DNA of 59,080 nucleotides from Opitutales bacterium (GCA_020831525.1 JAFIGH010000021.1:1-59080), one strand, 5' to 3'; counted from the first letter of the stretch, positions 43,253 through 52,471 are shown. The notes: generated by a model from the letters alone, not told the origin. Made by a program: numbers and translations.

Positions 43253-43849
43253 ATGGGAGACGATTATGCGGCCTATCTGGAGGAGCGGAGCGCGCGGGTG
43301 GTGCGCCTGCGGTCATGGATCGCGGCGGAGCTGGGCGGGGCGGACGCGGTGACGCTCGAGTTCGGTTGCGGGCACGGGCATTTTCTCGCGGGCTACGCGG
43401 CGGAACGTCCCGAAGAATGGTGCGTTGGGCTCGACCTGCGCACGCGGCGCATCCGTCTTGCGGAGGCGAAGGCGCGCAAGCGGGGGCTGGACCGCACGCG
43501 CTTTGTGAAGGCTGAGGCGATGGAGTTTCTCGACGCGCTGGAGGGCGGGCCGCGGGTCGGGCGCGCCTTCATGCTCTTTCCCGATCCATGGCCGAAGAAG
43601 CGGCACCGCAAGCACCGCATGCTCCAGGCGGCGTTTCTGGCCCGGCTCGCGGATCTGGCTGCGCCGGGGGCGTGCCTGCACTTCCGCACCGACCACGCGG
43701 AGAATTTTGCGTGGGCGCTGGAGCAGGTGGCGGAGCACCCGCGCTGGACGCTGCGCCCCGACGCGCCATGGCCGCACGAGACCGGGACGTATTTTCAGGA
43801 GGTCACCGGCGGCCGCTACCAGTCGTTCACTGCGCAAGCCAGTAAATGA
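43253..43849 (+). CDS. trmB: tRNA (guanine-N7-)-methyltransferase, TrmB-like
   Basis: A 198-residue SAM-dependent methyltransferase. It shows the SAM loop LEFGCGHGHFLAGYA, the acidic GLDLR, and the TrmB signature FPDPWPKKRHRKHRM, then the conserved HFRTDH and a C-terminal E-T-G-T-Y. TrmB methylates G46 in the variable loop of tRNA. It is slightly short for the family, which lacks only the variable N-terminal extension. It lies 105 bp beyond the uxa operon and converges with a small membrane-protein gene whose last 23 bp overlap it. A housekeeping gene. Confidence 0.9.
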   Translation: MGDDYAAYLEERSARVVRLRSWIAAELGGADAVTLEFGCGHGHFLAGYAAERPEEWCVGLDLRTRRIRLAEAKARKRGLDRTRFVKAEAMEFLDALEGGPRVGRAFMLFPDPWPKKRHRKHRMLQAAFLARLADLAAPGACLHFRTDHAENFAWALEQVAEHPRWTLRPDAPWPHETGTYFQEVTGGRYQSFTAQASK

Positions 43850-44069
43850 GCAGCCCCTGCCCGAGGATGAAGGCGACGGTCGCCGTCCATGCGAAGTAGG
43901 TGAAGGGCTCGAAGCGCATGCGGCGGGTCGGGGCGGCGGCTTCTTCGTGCTGTTTGCGCGCCCGGCGGCGGCTCAACGCCCGCCCGCGCAGCGGCGGCGG
44001 CGAGGCCTTTTTCGGCTTGCGGTTGTGGAGGCGGTAGAGGTCGCCGGTGATGTCTTTTGCGTTGGGCAC
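43827..44069 (-). CDS. Small membrane protein, unknown
   Basis: An 80-residue protein of unknown function. Residues 1-50 are polar and basic (MPNAKDITGDLYRLHNRK, then an Arg-rich part). A single membrane helix follows (about 54-76, YFAWTATVAFILGQGLLIYW). It converges on trmB with a 23-bp overlap. Start, length and helix look natural, but nothing else supports a role. Confidence 0.55.
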   Translation of the reverse strand: MPNAKDITGDLYRLHNRKPKKASPPPLRGRALSRRRARKQHEEAAAPTRRMRFEPFTYFAWTATVAFILGQGLLIYWLAQ

Positions 44070-44140
44070 TGCGGGGATAAGAGGTTGGGCACAACCAAGG
44101 TTGCGTCAAGGGCGGGGAAGGGCGGGACCGCGACATGAAA

Positions 44141-44169
44141 AGAGCGCCCCGGATTGACCGGGACGCTCT
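44141..44169 (-). terminator. Terminator left behind by a decayed PfpI gene
   Basis: AGAGCGCCCCGG (44141-44152), loop ATTGA, CCGGGACGCTCT (44158-44169): a 12-bp stem with one mismatch, followed on the minus strand by four T. It lies 50 bp beyond the PfpI remnant stop codon. Confidence 0.6.
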
Positions 44170-44219
44170 GAATCAATTCGCTTGGAGTTTGTTTTGCCGG
44201 GCGAAGCCCGTGGCTTCCC

Positions 44220-44372
44220 TCAGTAGCCGCTACCCGCCAAGGCGTTGACAATGGCTTTGTTGAAGGCGGGAAGGTCCTTGGGCAGGCGCGAGGTGATGAA
44301 CTGCCCGTCGATCCTCACTTCGCGGTCGACGTGGCGTGCACCGGCCCCAATTTGGATTGTCCGGGCAGTGCG
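44220..44372 (-). pseudogene. C-terminal remnant of a DJ-1/PfpI-family protein
   Basis: The frame ending at the stop 44220-44222 reads GAGARHVDREVRIDGQFITS, then RLPKDLPAFNKAIVNAL. This is the highly typical end of PfpI/YhbO-type glyoxalase-deglycase proteins (normally about 170-190 residues). Upstream of GAGARHVD the sequence no longer matches the family, and the nucleophile Cys region is missing. The thioesterase gene starts on the other strand 20 bp away, so a deletion or rearrangement removed the front of the gene. Its terminator is still in place. Confidence 0.65.
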
Positions 44373-44391
44373 GGATTGCGAAAGTGGCGCC

Positions 44392-44808
44392 GTGAAACCT
44401 AAGATCGATCCAGAGGCCTTTTCCTTTCGTCTGCCGTTCGAGGTGCGCGACTACGAGTGCGACATGGAGGGCATCGTTAACAACGCCGTTTACCAGAACT
44501 ACCTTGAACACACTCGCCACGTCTTCATGCGCGGGCGCGGGGTGGATTTCGCGGCGCTGGTGCGGGAGGGCGTGCATCTCGTCGTCACGCGGATCGAGAT
44601 CGACTATCTGTGGCCGCTGCGGGCCGGCGACACGTTCTGGGTCGGGGTCTCGGTCGAACGGATGTCGCCGATCCGCGCGCGCTTCCACCAAGGGATCTTC
44701 CGCGAGCCGGACAACCGGCCCGTGCTGAAGGCGCTCGTCACCGGTGCCTCGCTCGACGTGCAGGGCCGCCCCGCCCGCACCGGCGTGCTCGCGAAACTGT
44801 TTGATTGA
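44392..44808 (+). CDS. Acyl-CoA thioesterase, hot-dog fold (FadM/YbgC-like)
   Basis: A 138-residue protein. The GTG at 44392 is the likely start: it begins the family-like sequence VKPKIDPEAFSFRLPFEVRD; the open frame upstream runs through the PfpI remnant. The motif YECDMEGIVNNAVYQNYLEH (with Asp24) is the 4HBT/FadM active-site helix, and IEIDYLWPLRAGD follows. Such enzymes hydrolyse acyl-CoA thioesters in the cytoplasm. No operon partner is visible; the 276-bp gap to the next gene shows nothing I recognise. Confidence 0.85.
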   Translation: MKPKIDPEAFSFRLPFEVRDYECDMEGIVNNAVYQNYLEHTRHVFMRGRGVDFAALVREGVHLVVTRIEIDYLWPLRAGDTFWVGVSVERMSPIRARFHQGIFREPDNRPVLKALVTGASLDVQGRPARTGVLAKLFD

Positions 44809-45084
44809 GATGTCGGGACGGGGAGACGGAGGCACCTTTTCCCGCCGCTGGGCGGGTAAGTTCCGTCCCGCCGGAAAGCGCGATACACGCTACGGGCGGC
44901 TTGAGAAGAAATATGATCTCCGGTCCGGGCGGTCACCCCGAAGGAAGCGTGCACCGTGCCTGGCTTGAGTTGAAGCGACGAGCGCAGCCCGCCGGTTTCG
45001 CGGGGAAGTTCATTGTAGGGCGGCCGGCGCGGCGCGTGGGTTTTGCCGGGGGTTTTGTCCGGTCGACGGGGAAATGCCGCTCCT

Positions 45085-45912
45085 TCAGCGTCGGCGGCGG
45101 ACGGCGAGGAAAAGTGCGCCGAGGCCGAGCAGCGCGGCGTAGAGCGAGGGCTCGGGGATGACCGAGAGACTGTCGATGTCGAAGTTCACCGGCCCTTCGT
45201 CGCCCCCGCTGTTCATCGTGAACGTGCCGGAAACGGCGAGGCCTTGGCTGCGGAAGCGGGCGTCCATGTAGGTGACGCTGCCGCCGCCGCTGAGGTCTTC
45301 GATAACGGTGTCGTAGCGGCCCGCGGCGGGCCGGACGGAAATGGTAATGAGGTATTCATTGCCGGTGACGACGTTATCAAAATCGCCCGACATGTCCTGT
45401 TGGCCGTTGAAGAAACCTGTCCCGAAGTCGCTGTCGAAGACGCGGAACTGATCTTCCTCGGAGACGAGGATAATCCAGTTGGCGCTGCCGCCGAGATTGC
45501 CGCCGCCGGCGGTGTCGTAAATACGCGCTTGGCCGGTATCCGTGTTCTTGCGGAAAAGGAACTGGATCTGGTGGGGCTCGGAGAGGTCGAGTCCTCCAAT
45601 ATCTCCGTAGGAGCGGCTGACCGCGCCTTGGTTGTTGATGTCGCCGCCGGTGAGACCGTCGGTCGTGGCGAAGTTCAGGTAGGTGGATCCCGAGCCGTTG
45701 ACGAACGGGGCGGTGCTCTGAATGCCGGCTTCGTAGACGGGCGAACCATTGACGAGGTTGGCCGTGTTGTTCCATGCGGAGGTCCAGCCGCCGCCGGGGG
45801 TTCCGGGATAGCCGTCGATGTCCGTCGGATCGCCGGAAAACGTGAGCGTGGTGGTTTGCGCCAGCGCCAGCGCGGGCAGCAGTGCGGGCAGTAGCAGGGA
45901 GGGGAGTTTCAT
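45085..45912 (-). CDS. PEP-CTERM surface protein (unrelated to the operator-linked family)
   Basis: A 275-residue secreted protein. It has a signal peptide (MKLPSLLLPALLPALALAQ) and a beta-rich body with GWTSAWNNTANLVNG, ADNA-poor acidic loops and DFGTGFFNGQQDMSGDFDN. The tail is VIPEPSLYA, a Leu/Ala-rich helix and AVRRRR, so it is an exosortase substrate. The body does not share the FDEFRLGTSW module of the two PEP-CTERM proteins at 17745 and 22162, and no operator palindrome is seen upstream. A role in the surface layer or exopolysaccharide is expected from the tail only. Confidence 0.85.
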   Translation of the reverse strand: MKLPSLLLPALLPALALAQTTTLTFSGDPTDIDGYPGTPGGGWTSAWNNTANLVNGSPVYEAGIQSTAPFVNGSGSTYLNFATTDGLTGGDINNQGAVSRSYGDIGGLDLSEPHQIQFLFRKNTDTGQARIYDTAGGGNLGGSANWIILVSEEDQFRVFDSDFGTGFFNGQQDMSGDFDNVVTGNEYLITISVRPAAGRYDTVIEDLSGGGSVTYMDARFRSQGLAVSGTFTMNSGGDEGPVNFDIDSLSVIPEPSLYAALLGLGALFLAVRRRR

Positions 45913-46124
45913 AACTTCTGTTCCGGGTTGTGGGTTTTGGACTGGATGATATGAATCACGGGATGGGAGGTGACTATCCCCCCGTGAATTGCGGAGAAGT
46001 AAGGCCGTAGCTTGAAAAGATTACGACCTCGTAAATGCAGTGGTGCAAGACAATATCGCAACTATACATGAGTTGGATGGTCGTGTCTTGCCCTATCCGC
46101 GTATTAGATTTCCCGATTTGCGAA

Positions 46125-46142
46125 GGCATGGTTTGCCATGCC
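46125..46142. repeat. Palindrome, possible terminator or REP element
   Basis: GGCATGG (46125-46131), loop TTTG, CCATGCC (46136-46142). It lies 62 bp beyond the stop of the PfkB gene, without a T tract. The rest of the 292-bp gap (45913-46204) holds nothing I recognise. Confidence 0.4.
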
Positions 46143-46204
46143 GTGTCCGGTATCTTTTCAGTACGGCCTGGCTCGTTGCCAGTTCCCCTTCATCAGCCCG
46201 CGCC

Positions 46205-47194
46205 TCAGCGCCGGGCCATGCGCACGGGTGCGATGCTCTCCTCGGGCAGTTCGGCGCCGAGGACTTGCACGGCGGCGGCCCCGAGCTTGGAAGCAATTTT
46301 GCCGCAGTCTTCCAGCGACTCGCCGTTGAGCCAACCGTAGAGGAAGCCGGCGGCCCATTGGTCGCCCGCGCCGGTGGTGTCGACGAGGCGCGCGACCGGT
46401 TCGGCGGGGACGTGGACGCAGGTGTCGCCTTGGGCGAGATGCGCTCCGTCTTTGCCCACCTTGACGGCGGCGACGGAGCAGAGGCGGGCGAGGGCGCGCG
46501 CCTGTTCCGGGTAGCCGAGGTGATTGCCGAGGAGGGTGGCGGCTTCTTCTTCGTTGGCGAAGACGACATCGACGTAGGTCTCGAGGATTTCCGGCAGATC
46601 GGCCTTTGCCGCGCGCACGACTTCGAAAGAGGCGAGGTCGAGGCTCACGGTGCAGCCGGTCTCTTTGGCGCAGCGCAGGACCTTGAGGAGGAGGTCGGGA
46701 TTGAAGAGCAGATAGCCTTCGACGTGGGCGTGGCGGCAGCCGCGGAAGTCGTCCACGGAGACGTCATCCGGGGCGAGGGTCATGGCCGCGCCGAGGAAGG
46801 TGCGCATGGTGCGCTCGGAGTCCGGCGTGATGAGCGAGAGGCACTGGCCGTTGGGCAGGTCGCCGCCCTTGAAGCGGGAGGTGTCGCCCCCGTATTCGGC
46901 AAAGCGCTCGCGGTAGAAGGTGCCGAGTGGGTCGTTGCCTGTCTTGCCGAGGTAGGCGCAGCGCAGGCCGAGCCGGGTCGCCGTGAAGGTGGTGTTGCCG
47001 GCGGAGCCGCCGGGCGCTTGCGTGACCTCGCCCGGGAGGGAGGCGCGCAGGGCGGCGAGGGCGTCGCCGTCGACAAGGACCATGCCGCCCTTTTCGGCGG
47101 CGATTTGCGCGAGGAACGTGTCCTCGACGTGCGTGAGAAGGTCGACGACGGGATTTCCGACGCCGATGAGTTGGCAGGTGTTTTCTGAATCCAT
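46205..47194 (-). CDS. PfkB-family sugar/nucleoside kinase (adenosine-kinase-like)
   Basis: A 329-residue kinase. The ATG at 47194 is preferred to a TTG two codons upstream. It begins with a typical Rossmann-like GVGNPVVDLL and has GGSAGNTTFTATRLG near residue 65, and the catalytic anion-hole motif DTTGAGDQWAAGFLYG with its Asp base near residue 285. The layout fits adenosine kinase or another ribokinase-like enzyme; the exact substrate is uncertain. It is the last gene of a minus-strand operon (AI-2E-type transporter, amidase, DUF6941 protein, kinase) with gaps of 18, 41 and 27 bp. Confidence 0.85.
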   Translation of the reverse strand: MDSENTCQLIGVGNPVVDLLTHVEDTFLAQIAAEKGGMVLVDGDALAALRASLPGEVTQAPGGSAGNTTFTATRLGLRCAYLGKTGNDPLGTFYRERFAEYGGDTSRFKGGDLPNGQCLSLITPDSERTMRTFLGAAMTLAPDDVSVDDFRGCRHAHVEGYLLFNPDLLLKVLRCAKETGCTVSLDLASFEVVRAAKADLPEILETYVDVVFANEEEAATLLGNHLGYPEQARALARLCSVAAVKVGKDGAHLAQGDTCVHVPAEPVARLVDTTGAGDQWAAGFLYGWLNGESLEDCGKIASKLGAAAVQVLGAELPEESIAPVRMARR

Positions 47195-47221
47195 AAACAA
47201 ATTCGGGAGGAACCGGACGGC

Positions 47222-47608
47222 TCAGCCGCTCACGCCGAGGTTGGTCGTGAGGATGGGGTCGCCGTCGACCTCGATGAGAATCACATAGTTGCCCTCGTTC
47301 TGGAAGGGCAGGTTGTGCATGTCGTTGATGAGATTGATCTTGTGCAGCGGGCTCTTCGATTCAAAGGGGCGCTCGATGATCTTTTTTATGTTCTCCATGT
47401 CCATGCCGATGGAGACGCGCAGGGTGTGCTTGCCCACGGGGGCGTCGGTGAGGGTGAGGAACCAGACCATGCGGCGGTGGACGGTGGGGAACTGGCGCGC
47501 GCGGATGTTGGAGAAGCACCCGAGGAGGTAGTGCTTCCCCGTGGCCGGGTCGATGTGGACGGCGTCGCACATCTGCCAGCACAGGACTTGTGGTTTGGCT
47601 GCGCTCAT
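47222..47608 (-). CDS. DUF6941-like conserved hypothetical protein
   Basis: A 128-residue protein. LCWQMCDAVHIDPATGKHYL followed by LLGCFSNI and R-M-V-W-F-L-T-L-T resembles DUF6941-type proteins, small proteins of unknown role with an all-beta fold. No signal peptide or membrane helix is present. It lies between the amidase and PfkB genes in a likely operon. No function can be given. Confidence 0.65.
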   Translation of the reverse strand: MSAAKPQVLCWQMCDAVHIDPATGKHYLLGCFSNIRARQFPTVHRRMVWFLTLTDAPVGKHTLRVSIGMDMENIKKIIERPFESKSPLHKINLINDMHNLPFQNEGNYVILIEVDGDPILTTNLGVSG

Positions 47609-47649
47609 TATGGTCGAGCGAACGCGGGTGCCGGGGGGAAGTCAAAACC

Positions 47650-48915
47650 TTACGTCCCGCAGAGCGCCGCAAGCCGACCTTCCGCCTCGTGCGGGACGAG
47701 GACTTGCAGCCCGCCGGAGAGCCCGCCGGGCAGCGGTACGGGCACGGTGAGGGCGGGCAGGCGGGCGAGGCTCGCGGGGGCGGTGTGGCGCAGGATGGCG
47801 CCGCGCGCGGCATCGTCGTCGTCGTCCGCGCGGTGGGCGGGAAACGGGGTGGCGGGGAGAACGAGGGCGTCGGCCTCCCGCCACAGCGCGGCGAAGAAGG
47901 CGTCCATTCTCTGCCGGAAAGCACCGGCGTCGTCGATTTGGCGGGGCGTCCAGTCGCGGGCGCGGGCGATGCGCTGCCACACGGCGGGATCGTAGAGCGG
48001 TTTGCGGCGGTCGATCCAGCTGGCGTGGATTTGCAGGGCCTCCGCGCTTTGGAGGACGGCAAAGTGGGCGGGGGCTTCGGCGGCGAGGTGCATGAAGTCG
48101 CGCGCAATGTCGGCGGGCACCGGAGCGGCTCCCATTGTGCGCGCGGCGCTGACATGGGCGGAATGGAAGGCGGGATCGGTCTCGTCCGGGGTGAGCGGAT
48201 CGGTGAGGGCGAAGACGCGCTCACTCCGGACAGACTCCGGCGGGCCTGTCATGATGCGCAGGAGACGGGCCATGTCCGCACCCGAGGCGGTGAACCAACC
48301 GGCGGTGTCAAAGCCCGGCGCGAGTGGAAAGCATCCGTCGCGGGCCCAGTCCCCGTGCGTCAGGCGCACGCCGTAGAGCCCGCAAAAGGCGGCGGGCACG
48401 CGGATCGAGCCGCCCGTATCGGTGCCGAGGGCGAAGGGGACGAGCCCTTTGCCGACGGCCCATGCCGAGCCGCTGCTCGACCCGCCCGCGACACGGTCGG
48501 CGAAGAGGGGGTGGGGCACCGTGCCGAAGTGCGGGTTCACGCCGGAAAACCCGTAGGCGAACTCGTGCAGGTGCGTCTTGCCCGCACACACGGCCCCGCG
48601 CGCGCTGAGGTCGCGGACGAGGGCGGCGTCGGCCCGCGGCGCGGTACGTTCTTCCGTGAGAAAGCGGGAGGAGGCCGCCGTGGGCCAGCCCGCCACGTCG
48701 TAGAGATCTTTGGCAAAATAGGGCACGCCCGCGAGCGGGCCGCCCCGTTCGAGCGCGGCGGCAAATGCTTGCTCCCATGCATCGGCGGGCGGGAGGAAAG
48801 CGATGGCTGTGGCACGCTCCGCCGGCGCCAGTGCGTCGAACCGTGCGCGGAGCGCGGCGGCCCGTTCCGCCGCACCGTCGGCGTGGAGCCAGTCGTCGAT
48901 GGATAAGGGTACCAT
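47650..48915 (-). CDS. Amidase (amidase-signature family)
   Basis: A 421-residue hydrolase of the amidase-signature family. The catalytic Ser-cisSer-Lys triad is visible: Lys69 in YFAKDLYDV, the cis-Ser in GGSSSGSAW (about 146-148) and the nucleophile Ser170 in GTDTGGSIRVPAAFCGLYG. It starts 18 bp after the transporter gene and so is probably co-transcribed with it. Family members cut amides or amide-linked compounds, and GatA is one of them, but this protein is shorter than GatA and lacks its neighbours. The substrate is unknown. Confidence 0.85.
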   Translation of the reverse strand: MVPLSIDDWLHADGAAERAAALRARFDALAPAERATAIAFLPPADAWEQAFAAALERGGPLAGVPYFAKDLYDVAGWPTAASSRFLTEERTAPRADAALVRDLSARGAVCAGKTHLHEFAYGFSGVNPHFGTVPHPLFADRVAGGSSSGSAWAVGKGLVPFALGTDTGGSIRVPAAFCGLYGVRLTHGDWARDGCFPLAPGFDTAGWFTASGADMARLLRIMTGPPESVRSERVFALTDPLTPDETDPAFHSAHVSAARTMGAAPVPADIARDFMHLAAEAPAHFAVLQSAEALQIHASWIDRRKPLYDPAVWQRIARARDWTPRQIDDAGAFRQRMDAFFAALWREADALVLPATPFPAHRADDDDDAARGAILRHTAPASLARLPALTVPVPLPGGLSGGLQVLVPHEAEGRLAALCGT

Positions 48916-48933
48916 GGCGCGCCGGAGCCTGCT

Positions 48934-50022
48934 TCAGCCCGGGGAGGGTCCGTTCTCAGGCACCGGGGTGACGAGGCCGTGGCGCGGCCATGCCTGGAGG
49001 ACCGCCTGCACGAGCGTGGCAAGCGGGATGGAAAAGAAGACGCCCCAAAAGCCCCAGATCCCTCCGAAGAAAAGCACGGCAAGGATGATCGCGGCGGGGT
49101 GCAGGGAGACCGCGCGCGAGAAGAGGATCGGCACAAGAACGTTGGCGTCGAGCGCCTGAATGATGAAGTAGACGATCAACACCGTGGTCAGCTCCCACGT
49201 CGGCCCGAACTGGAAGTAGGCCACCGCCAGCACCGGAAAGGTCATGAGGGTGGCCCCGACCCACGGGATGAGGACGGAGAGGCCTGTGAAGACCGCAAGG
49301 AGGAGCGCGAAATTGAGGCCGAGGATGAGAAAGGCGATGTAAGTGACCACCGCGACGATGAGGATTTCCCAGAATTTTCCGCGGATGTAGTTGGCCAGTT
49401 GCTTGTTGGTCTTGTGCCACACCACAGTAGCCAGTTCCCGCTGCGCGGGGAGGAAGCTCGTGAACCATGCGAGGATGCGCGCCTTGTCCGCGAGGAGGAA
49501 GAAGGCGAGGAACGGCACGAGAATCAGGTAGACAATGAGGATGATGAGCGACGGAACGACCGCCACCGAGCCCCGCAGAATGCGTTCCGCCGCCAGTCCC
49601 GCCTCGTTGCGGAGATTCGCTGCGATGTCGGTCACCTGCCGCTCCGAGAAAATCTCCGGAAACCGCTCCGGCAGCCTAAGGACAAACTGCTCCAGCTCCC
49701 CGATCATCATCGGCAACTGCTGCAGGAGCTGCCCCGCCTGCCGGTACACCAGCGGTACAAGGAAAAAGACCGCGAGGAGCATGGAGAAAACAAAGATGAT
49801 GCAGACCGACGGCACCGCGAAGTTGCGCTTCACACCGTAGTGCACGAGCCGCTCCACGATCCCGTCCATGAGGTAGGCGAGCACAAGCGCCGCCAGCACG
49901 GGAGTGAGGATTCTGCCGAAGAACAGAATCGTCAGGCCGAAAACAAGCAGCAACAACACGAGGATCACCACTTGCGGATCGGAAAAGTGGCGGTTCCAAG
50001 CCGTTTTCAGGTATTCGATCAT
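48934..50022 (-). CDS. AI-2E-family (PerM/TqsA-like) membrane transporter
   Basis: A 362-residue polytopic membrane protein. Eight or so helices are visible (for example VILVLLLLVFGLTILFFG, VCIIFVFSMLLAVFFLVP, ILIVAVVTYIAFLILGL). It has the family motif GLSVLIPWVGA near residue 250 and a C-terminal F-F-G-G-I-W-G-F-W-G segment. Members of this family export small molecules; the link to autoinducer 2 is historical and unproven for most. It opens the operon with amidase, DUF6941 and PfkB genes. Confidence 0.85.
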   Translation of the reverse strand: MIEYLKTAWNRHFSDPQVVILVLLLLVFGLTILFFGRILTPVLAALVLAYLMDGIVERLVHYGVKRNFAVPSVCIIFVFSMLLAVFFLVPLVYRQAGQLLQQLPMMIGELEQFVLRLPERFPEIFSERQVTDIAANLRNEAGLAAERILRGSVAVVPSLIILIVYLILVPFLAFFLLADKARILAWFTSFLPAQRELATVVWHKTNKQLANYIRGKFWEILIVAVVTYIAFLILGLNFALLLAVFTGLSVLIPWVGATLMTFPVLAVAYFQFGPTWELTTVLIVYFIIQALDANVLVPILFSRAVSLHPAAIILAVLFFGGIWGFWGVFFSIPLATLVQAVLQAWPRHGLVTPVPENGPSPG

Positions 50023-50294
50023 GGGTTAGGTCAGGGAAACTCGGGAGCGGGCCCGCGCGACAGCGGACGGCGCGGGACCCATCGTCGCGCCACACCCTAC
50101 GCTACCCGCGTCCGCTGACAATCTTGTTCTCGGCCTGCCGAGAAGAGCGGACACGAACTTCGATTTGGCGTTGCTCCGTTCCTCGTAACATTTCCGCGGC
50201 ATATGGCCCCCGTAAGGCGGTTTGGCGTCGGAAGAACCCTGTTGTCGTCGCGGAAGGCGAAAATGCGCCGACTCCGCCGCATGCTGGGGGTGCG

Positions 50295-50333
50295 GTGTCA
50301 CTGAATGCAAATTCAGTTTGCATATAGTGCCAC
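50295..50333. repeat. 17-bp-arm imperfect inverted repeat in AT-rich patch
   Basis: GTGTCACTGAATGCAAA (50295-50311), spacer TTCAG, TTTGCATATAGTGCCAC (50317-50333); 14 of 17 positions pair. A second palindrome, ATAGTG-C-CACTAT (50324-50336), overlaps it. The AT content stands out from the GC-rich surroundings. It lies just before a truncated DUF4143 gene, so it could be the end of a small mobile element or the gene's operator. The rest of the gap 50023-50294 shows nothing I recognise. Confidence 0.5.
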
Positions 50334-50354
50334 TATTCACAAATCTGTTTGCGT

Positions 50355-51056
50355 ATGGTAACGCGAAGGCTTTGGCTTCCGGAAGCCGATTTCGCAGAGT
50401 GGATGGATGCCTTCTGGGCGCGCGACATTCAGGAATTGTTTCGGCTGGAGAAGCGTGACACGTTTTTGCGGTTGCTTGAGCTGCTTCTCGTGCAGAGCGG
50501 CGGATTGTGCGAGTTGAACAGCCTCACTTCGCCGTGCCGGTCCAACCGCCAGACGCTGGCGAACTATTTGCGGGTGCTGGAGGCCACGGGCGCGGTCCAT
50601 GTTCTGCGCCCTTTCTCGACCAACGCGCAGCGGGAAATCACGGCAATGCCCAAGGTGTATGGTTTCGACACGGGATTCGTGTGCCATGCGCGCGGATGGC
50701 GTTCGCTCCGGCGGGAGGATTGTGGTTTACTTTGGGAGCACCTCGTCCTCGACGAACTGCGGCACCGCTTTCCGTCGGCGGATTTGCACCACTGGCGCGA
50801 CAAACGGAAACATGAAATCGATTTCGTGCTCGCCGGGCGGGCCAAACCGCCGGTTGCGGTCGAGTGCAAGTGGAAGTTGTCCGGAGGTTTCGAAACACAC
50901 TTCCGTTCATTCAAGAGTCTATACCCGGACGCGCGCTTGGTGGTGGTGTCGACGGATTCGGATGAACCGCGCCGAAACCGGAAAGCGGATTGCATCGAAA
51001 CCGGTTTAGGCAGAATTGAGGAAGCCGTGGGTCTCGCCCGGGGTCCGGAAAACTGA
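50355..51056 (+). pseudogene. AAA ATPase/DUF4143 protein lacking its ATPase half
   Basis: A 233-codon frame that is only the C-terminal half of a DUF4143-type ATPase. The recognisable part begins WMDAFWARDIQELFRLEK, then LLLVQSGGLCELNSL, KVYGFDTGFVCHARGWRS, LLWEHLVLDELRHRFP and HHWRDKRKHEIDFVLAGRAK with the nuclease-like E-C-K-W. Intact family members start with about 170-190 more residues holding the Walker A and B motifs, which are absent, and a stop codon lies just upstream (50325-50327). It is therefore a truncated remnant, though the shortened protein could still be made. It converges on argH, 8 bp apart. Confidence 0.7.
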
Positions 51057-51064
51057 GTGATTTA

Positions 51065-52471
51065 TCACGTTCTGCCGAGGCGGGCGCGCCATGCCGCGAT
51101 CTCGCCGGCCACGGCCTTGGGTCCGGGCATGCCCGGCATCTCCCGCGCGGCAAGGGCCTTCCCGAGGTCGAAACACTCTTTCCAGTCGGGCGTGAGGAGG
51201 GAGGAAACGGCGGCTGCGTCGGCGTCGGGCAGCTGGTCGAGCGGCACGCCCTTGTCCTCGGCGAGTGCGACGAGCGCGCCCACGGCGTGGTGGGCGTCGC
51301 GGAACGGCATGCCCTTGCGCACAAGGTAGTCGGCCACGTCGGTCGCGAGGAGCAGCGGATCGGCCACGGCCGCGGCGCACCGCTCCGGATTCGGGTGCGC
51401 GCCCGCGAGCGTTCCGGCAAGTATGTCGAGGCAGGCGAGGGTCGTGTCGAGGCAGTCGAAGACCGGGGGTTTGTCCTCCTGCAGGTCGCGGTTGTAGGTC
51501 AGGGGCAGACCCTTGCAGAGTGTGAGGAGGGTGGAGAGGGCGCCGTGTGCGCGGGCGCTCTTGCCGCGTATGAGTTCGAGGGCGTCGGGATTCTTCTTCT
51601 GCGGCATGAGGCTGGAGCCTGTAGTGAAGCCGTCGGAGAAGGTGATAAATCCGAACTCGCTGCTGTTCCAGAGAATGAAATCTTCCGCCGCGCGGGAGAG
51701 GTGTGTGGCGCAGATGGCACAGGCGGTGGCGAACTCAATAAAGTGGTCGCGGTCGGAGACGGCATCGAGGCTGTTGCGCGTCAGGCGGGGCGTACCGTCT
51801 GCGTCGACAAAGCCAAGGAGCTTCGCCGTGTGTTCGCGGTCGATGGGCAGGGTCGTACCGGCGAGCGCTCCGGCCCCGAGGGGACACACGTTGGCACGCT
51901 CGGCGAAGGCGGCGAAGCGCTCGCGGTCGCGCCCGAACATCTCCGTGTAGGCCAGAAAATGGTGCGCCATGGAGACAGGCTGGGCGCGTTGGAGATGCGT
52001 GTAGCCGGGTATGTGGACTGTCTGTGTGGCCTCCGCTTGGTCAAGGAGGGCGGTGAGCAGAATGTCCAGCGCACCCTGCACGCGCTCCGCCGCGTCGCGG
52101 AAGAAGAGCCGCATGGCCGTGGCCACTTGGTCGTTGCGGCTGCGCGCGGTGTGCAGCTTGGCTGCCGCCGGCACGCGCTCACGCAGGGCCTGCTCGACGT
52201 TCATGTGCACGTCTTCGAGGGCGGGATCCCAAGTGAAGCCGCCCGCTTCGATCTCGCCGAGCAGTTCGTCCAGTCCCGCGCAAATGGCCTCCGCCTCCGC
52301 CTTCTCAATGAGTCCGGCGTGCGCGAGCATGCGTGCGTGCGCCTGGCTCCCGCGGATGTCAAAGGGCGCCAGCCGCTTGTCAAACGACACCGACTCGCTG
52401 AACCGCACCATGCGCGGGTCCGGCCCCGCGCGGAACCGACCGCCCCACGTCGCCTGCTTCTTCTCTGCCAT
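51065..52471 (-). CDS. argH: Argininosuccinate lyase
   Basis: A 468-residue enzyme that splits argininosuccinate to arginine and fumarate, the last step of arginine synthesis. The start at 52471 begins [20 protein letters not shown]; the upstream in-frame codons do not fit the family. Visible motifs are [24 protein letters not shown], the fumarase/aspartase-family signature [12 protein letters not shown] near residue 286, and [16 protein letters not shown]. Length is normal. It diverges from the phosphofructokinase gene. Confidence 0.95.
   Translation of the reverse strand: MAEKKQATWGGRFRAGPDPRMVRFSESVSFDKRLAPFDIRGSQAHARMLAHAGLIEKAEAEAICAGLDELLGEIEAGGFTWDPALEDVHMNVEQALRERVPAAAKLHTARSRNDQVATAMRLFFRDAAERVQGALDILLTALLDQAEATQTVHIPGYTHLQRAQPVSMAHHFLAYTEMFGRDRERFAAFAERANVCPLGAGALAGTTLPIDREHTAKLLGFVDADGTPRLTRNSLDAVSDRDHFIEFATACAICATHLSRAAEDFILWNSSEFGFITFSDGFTTGSSLMPQKKNPDALELIRGKSARAHGALSTLLTLCKGLPLTYNRDLQEDKPPVFDCLDTTLACLDILAGTLAGAHPNPERCAAAVADPLLLATDVADYLVRKGMPFRDAHHAVGALVALAEDKGVPLDQLPDADAAAVSSLLTPDWKECFDLGKALAAREMPGMPGPKAVAGEIAAWRARLGRT

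Noticed and set aside
46040-47188. A 382-codon plus-strand frame opposite the PfkB gene
   Set aside because: The PfkB motifs are clear on the minus strand, and the plus frame has no family features.
48979-50118. A 379-codon highly charged plus-strand frame
   Set aside because: It is the mirror of a hydrophobic transporter gene; membrane codons read backwards give charged residues.
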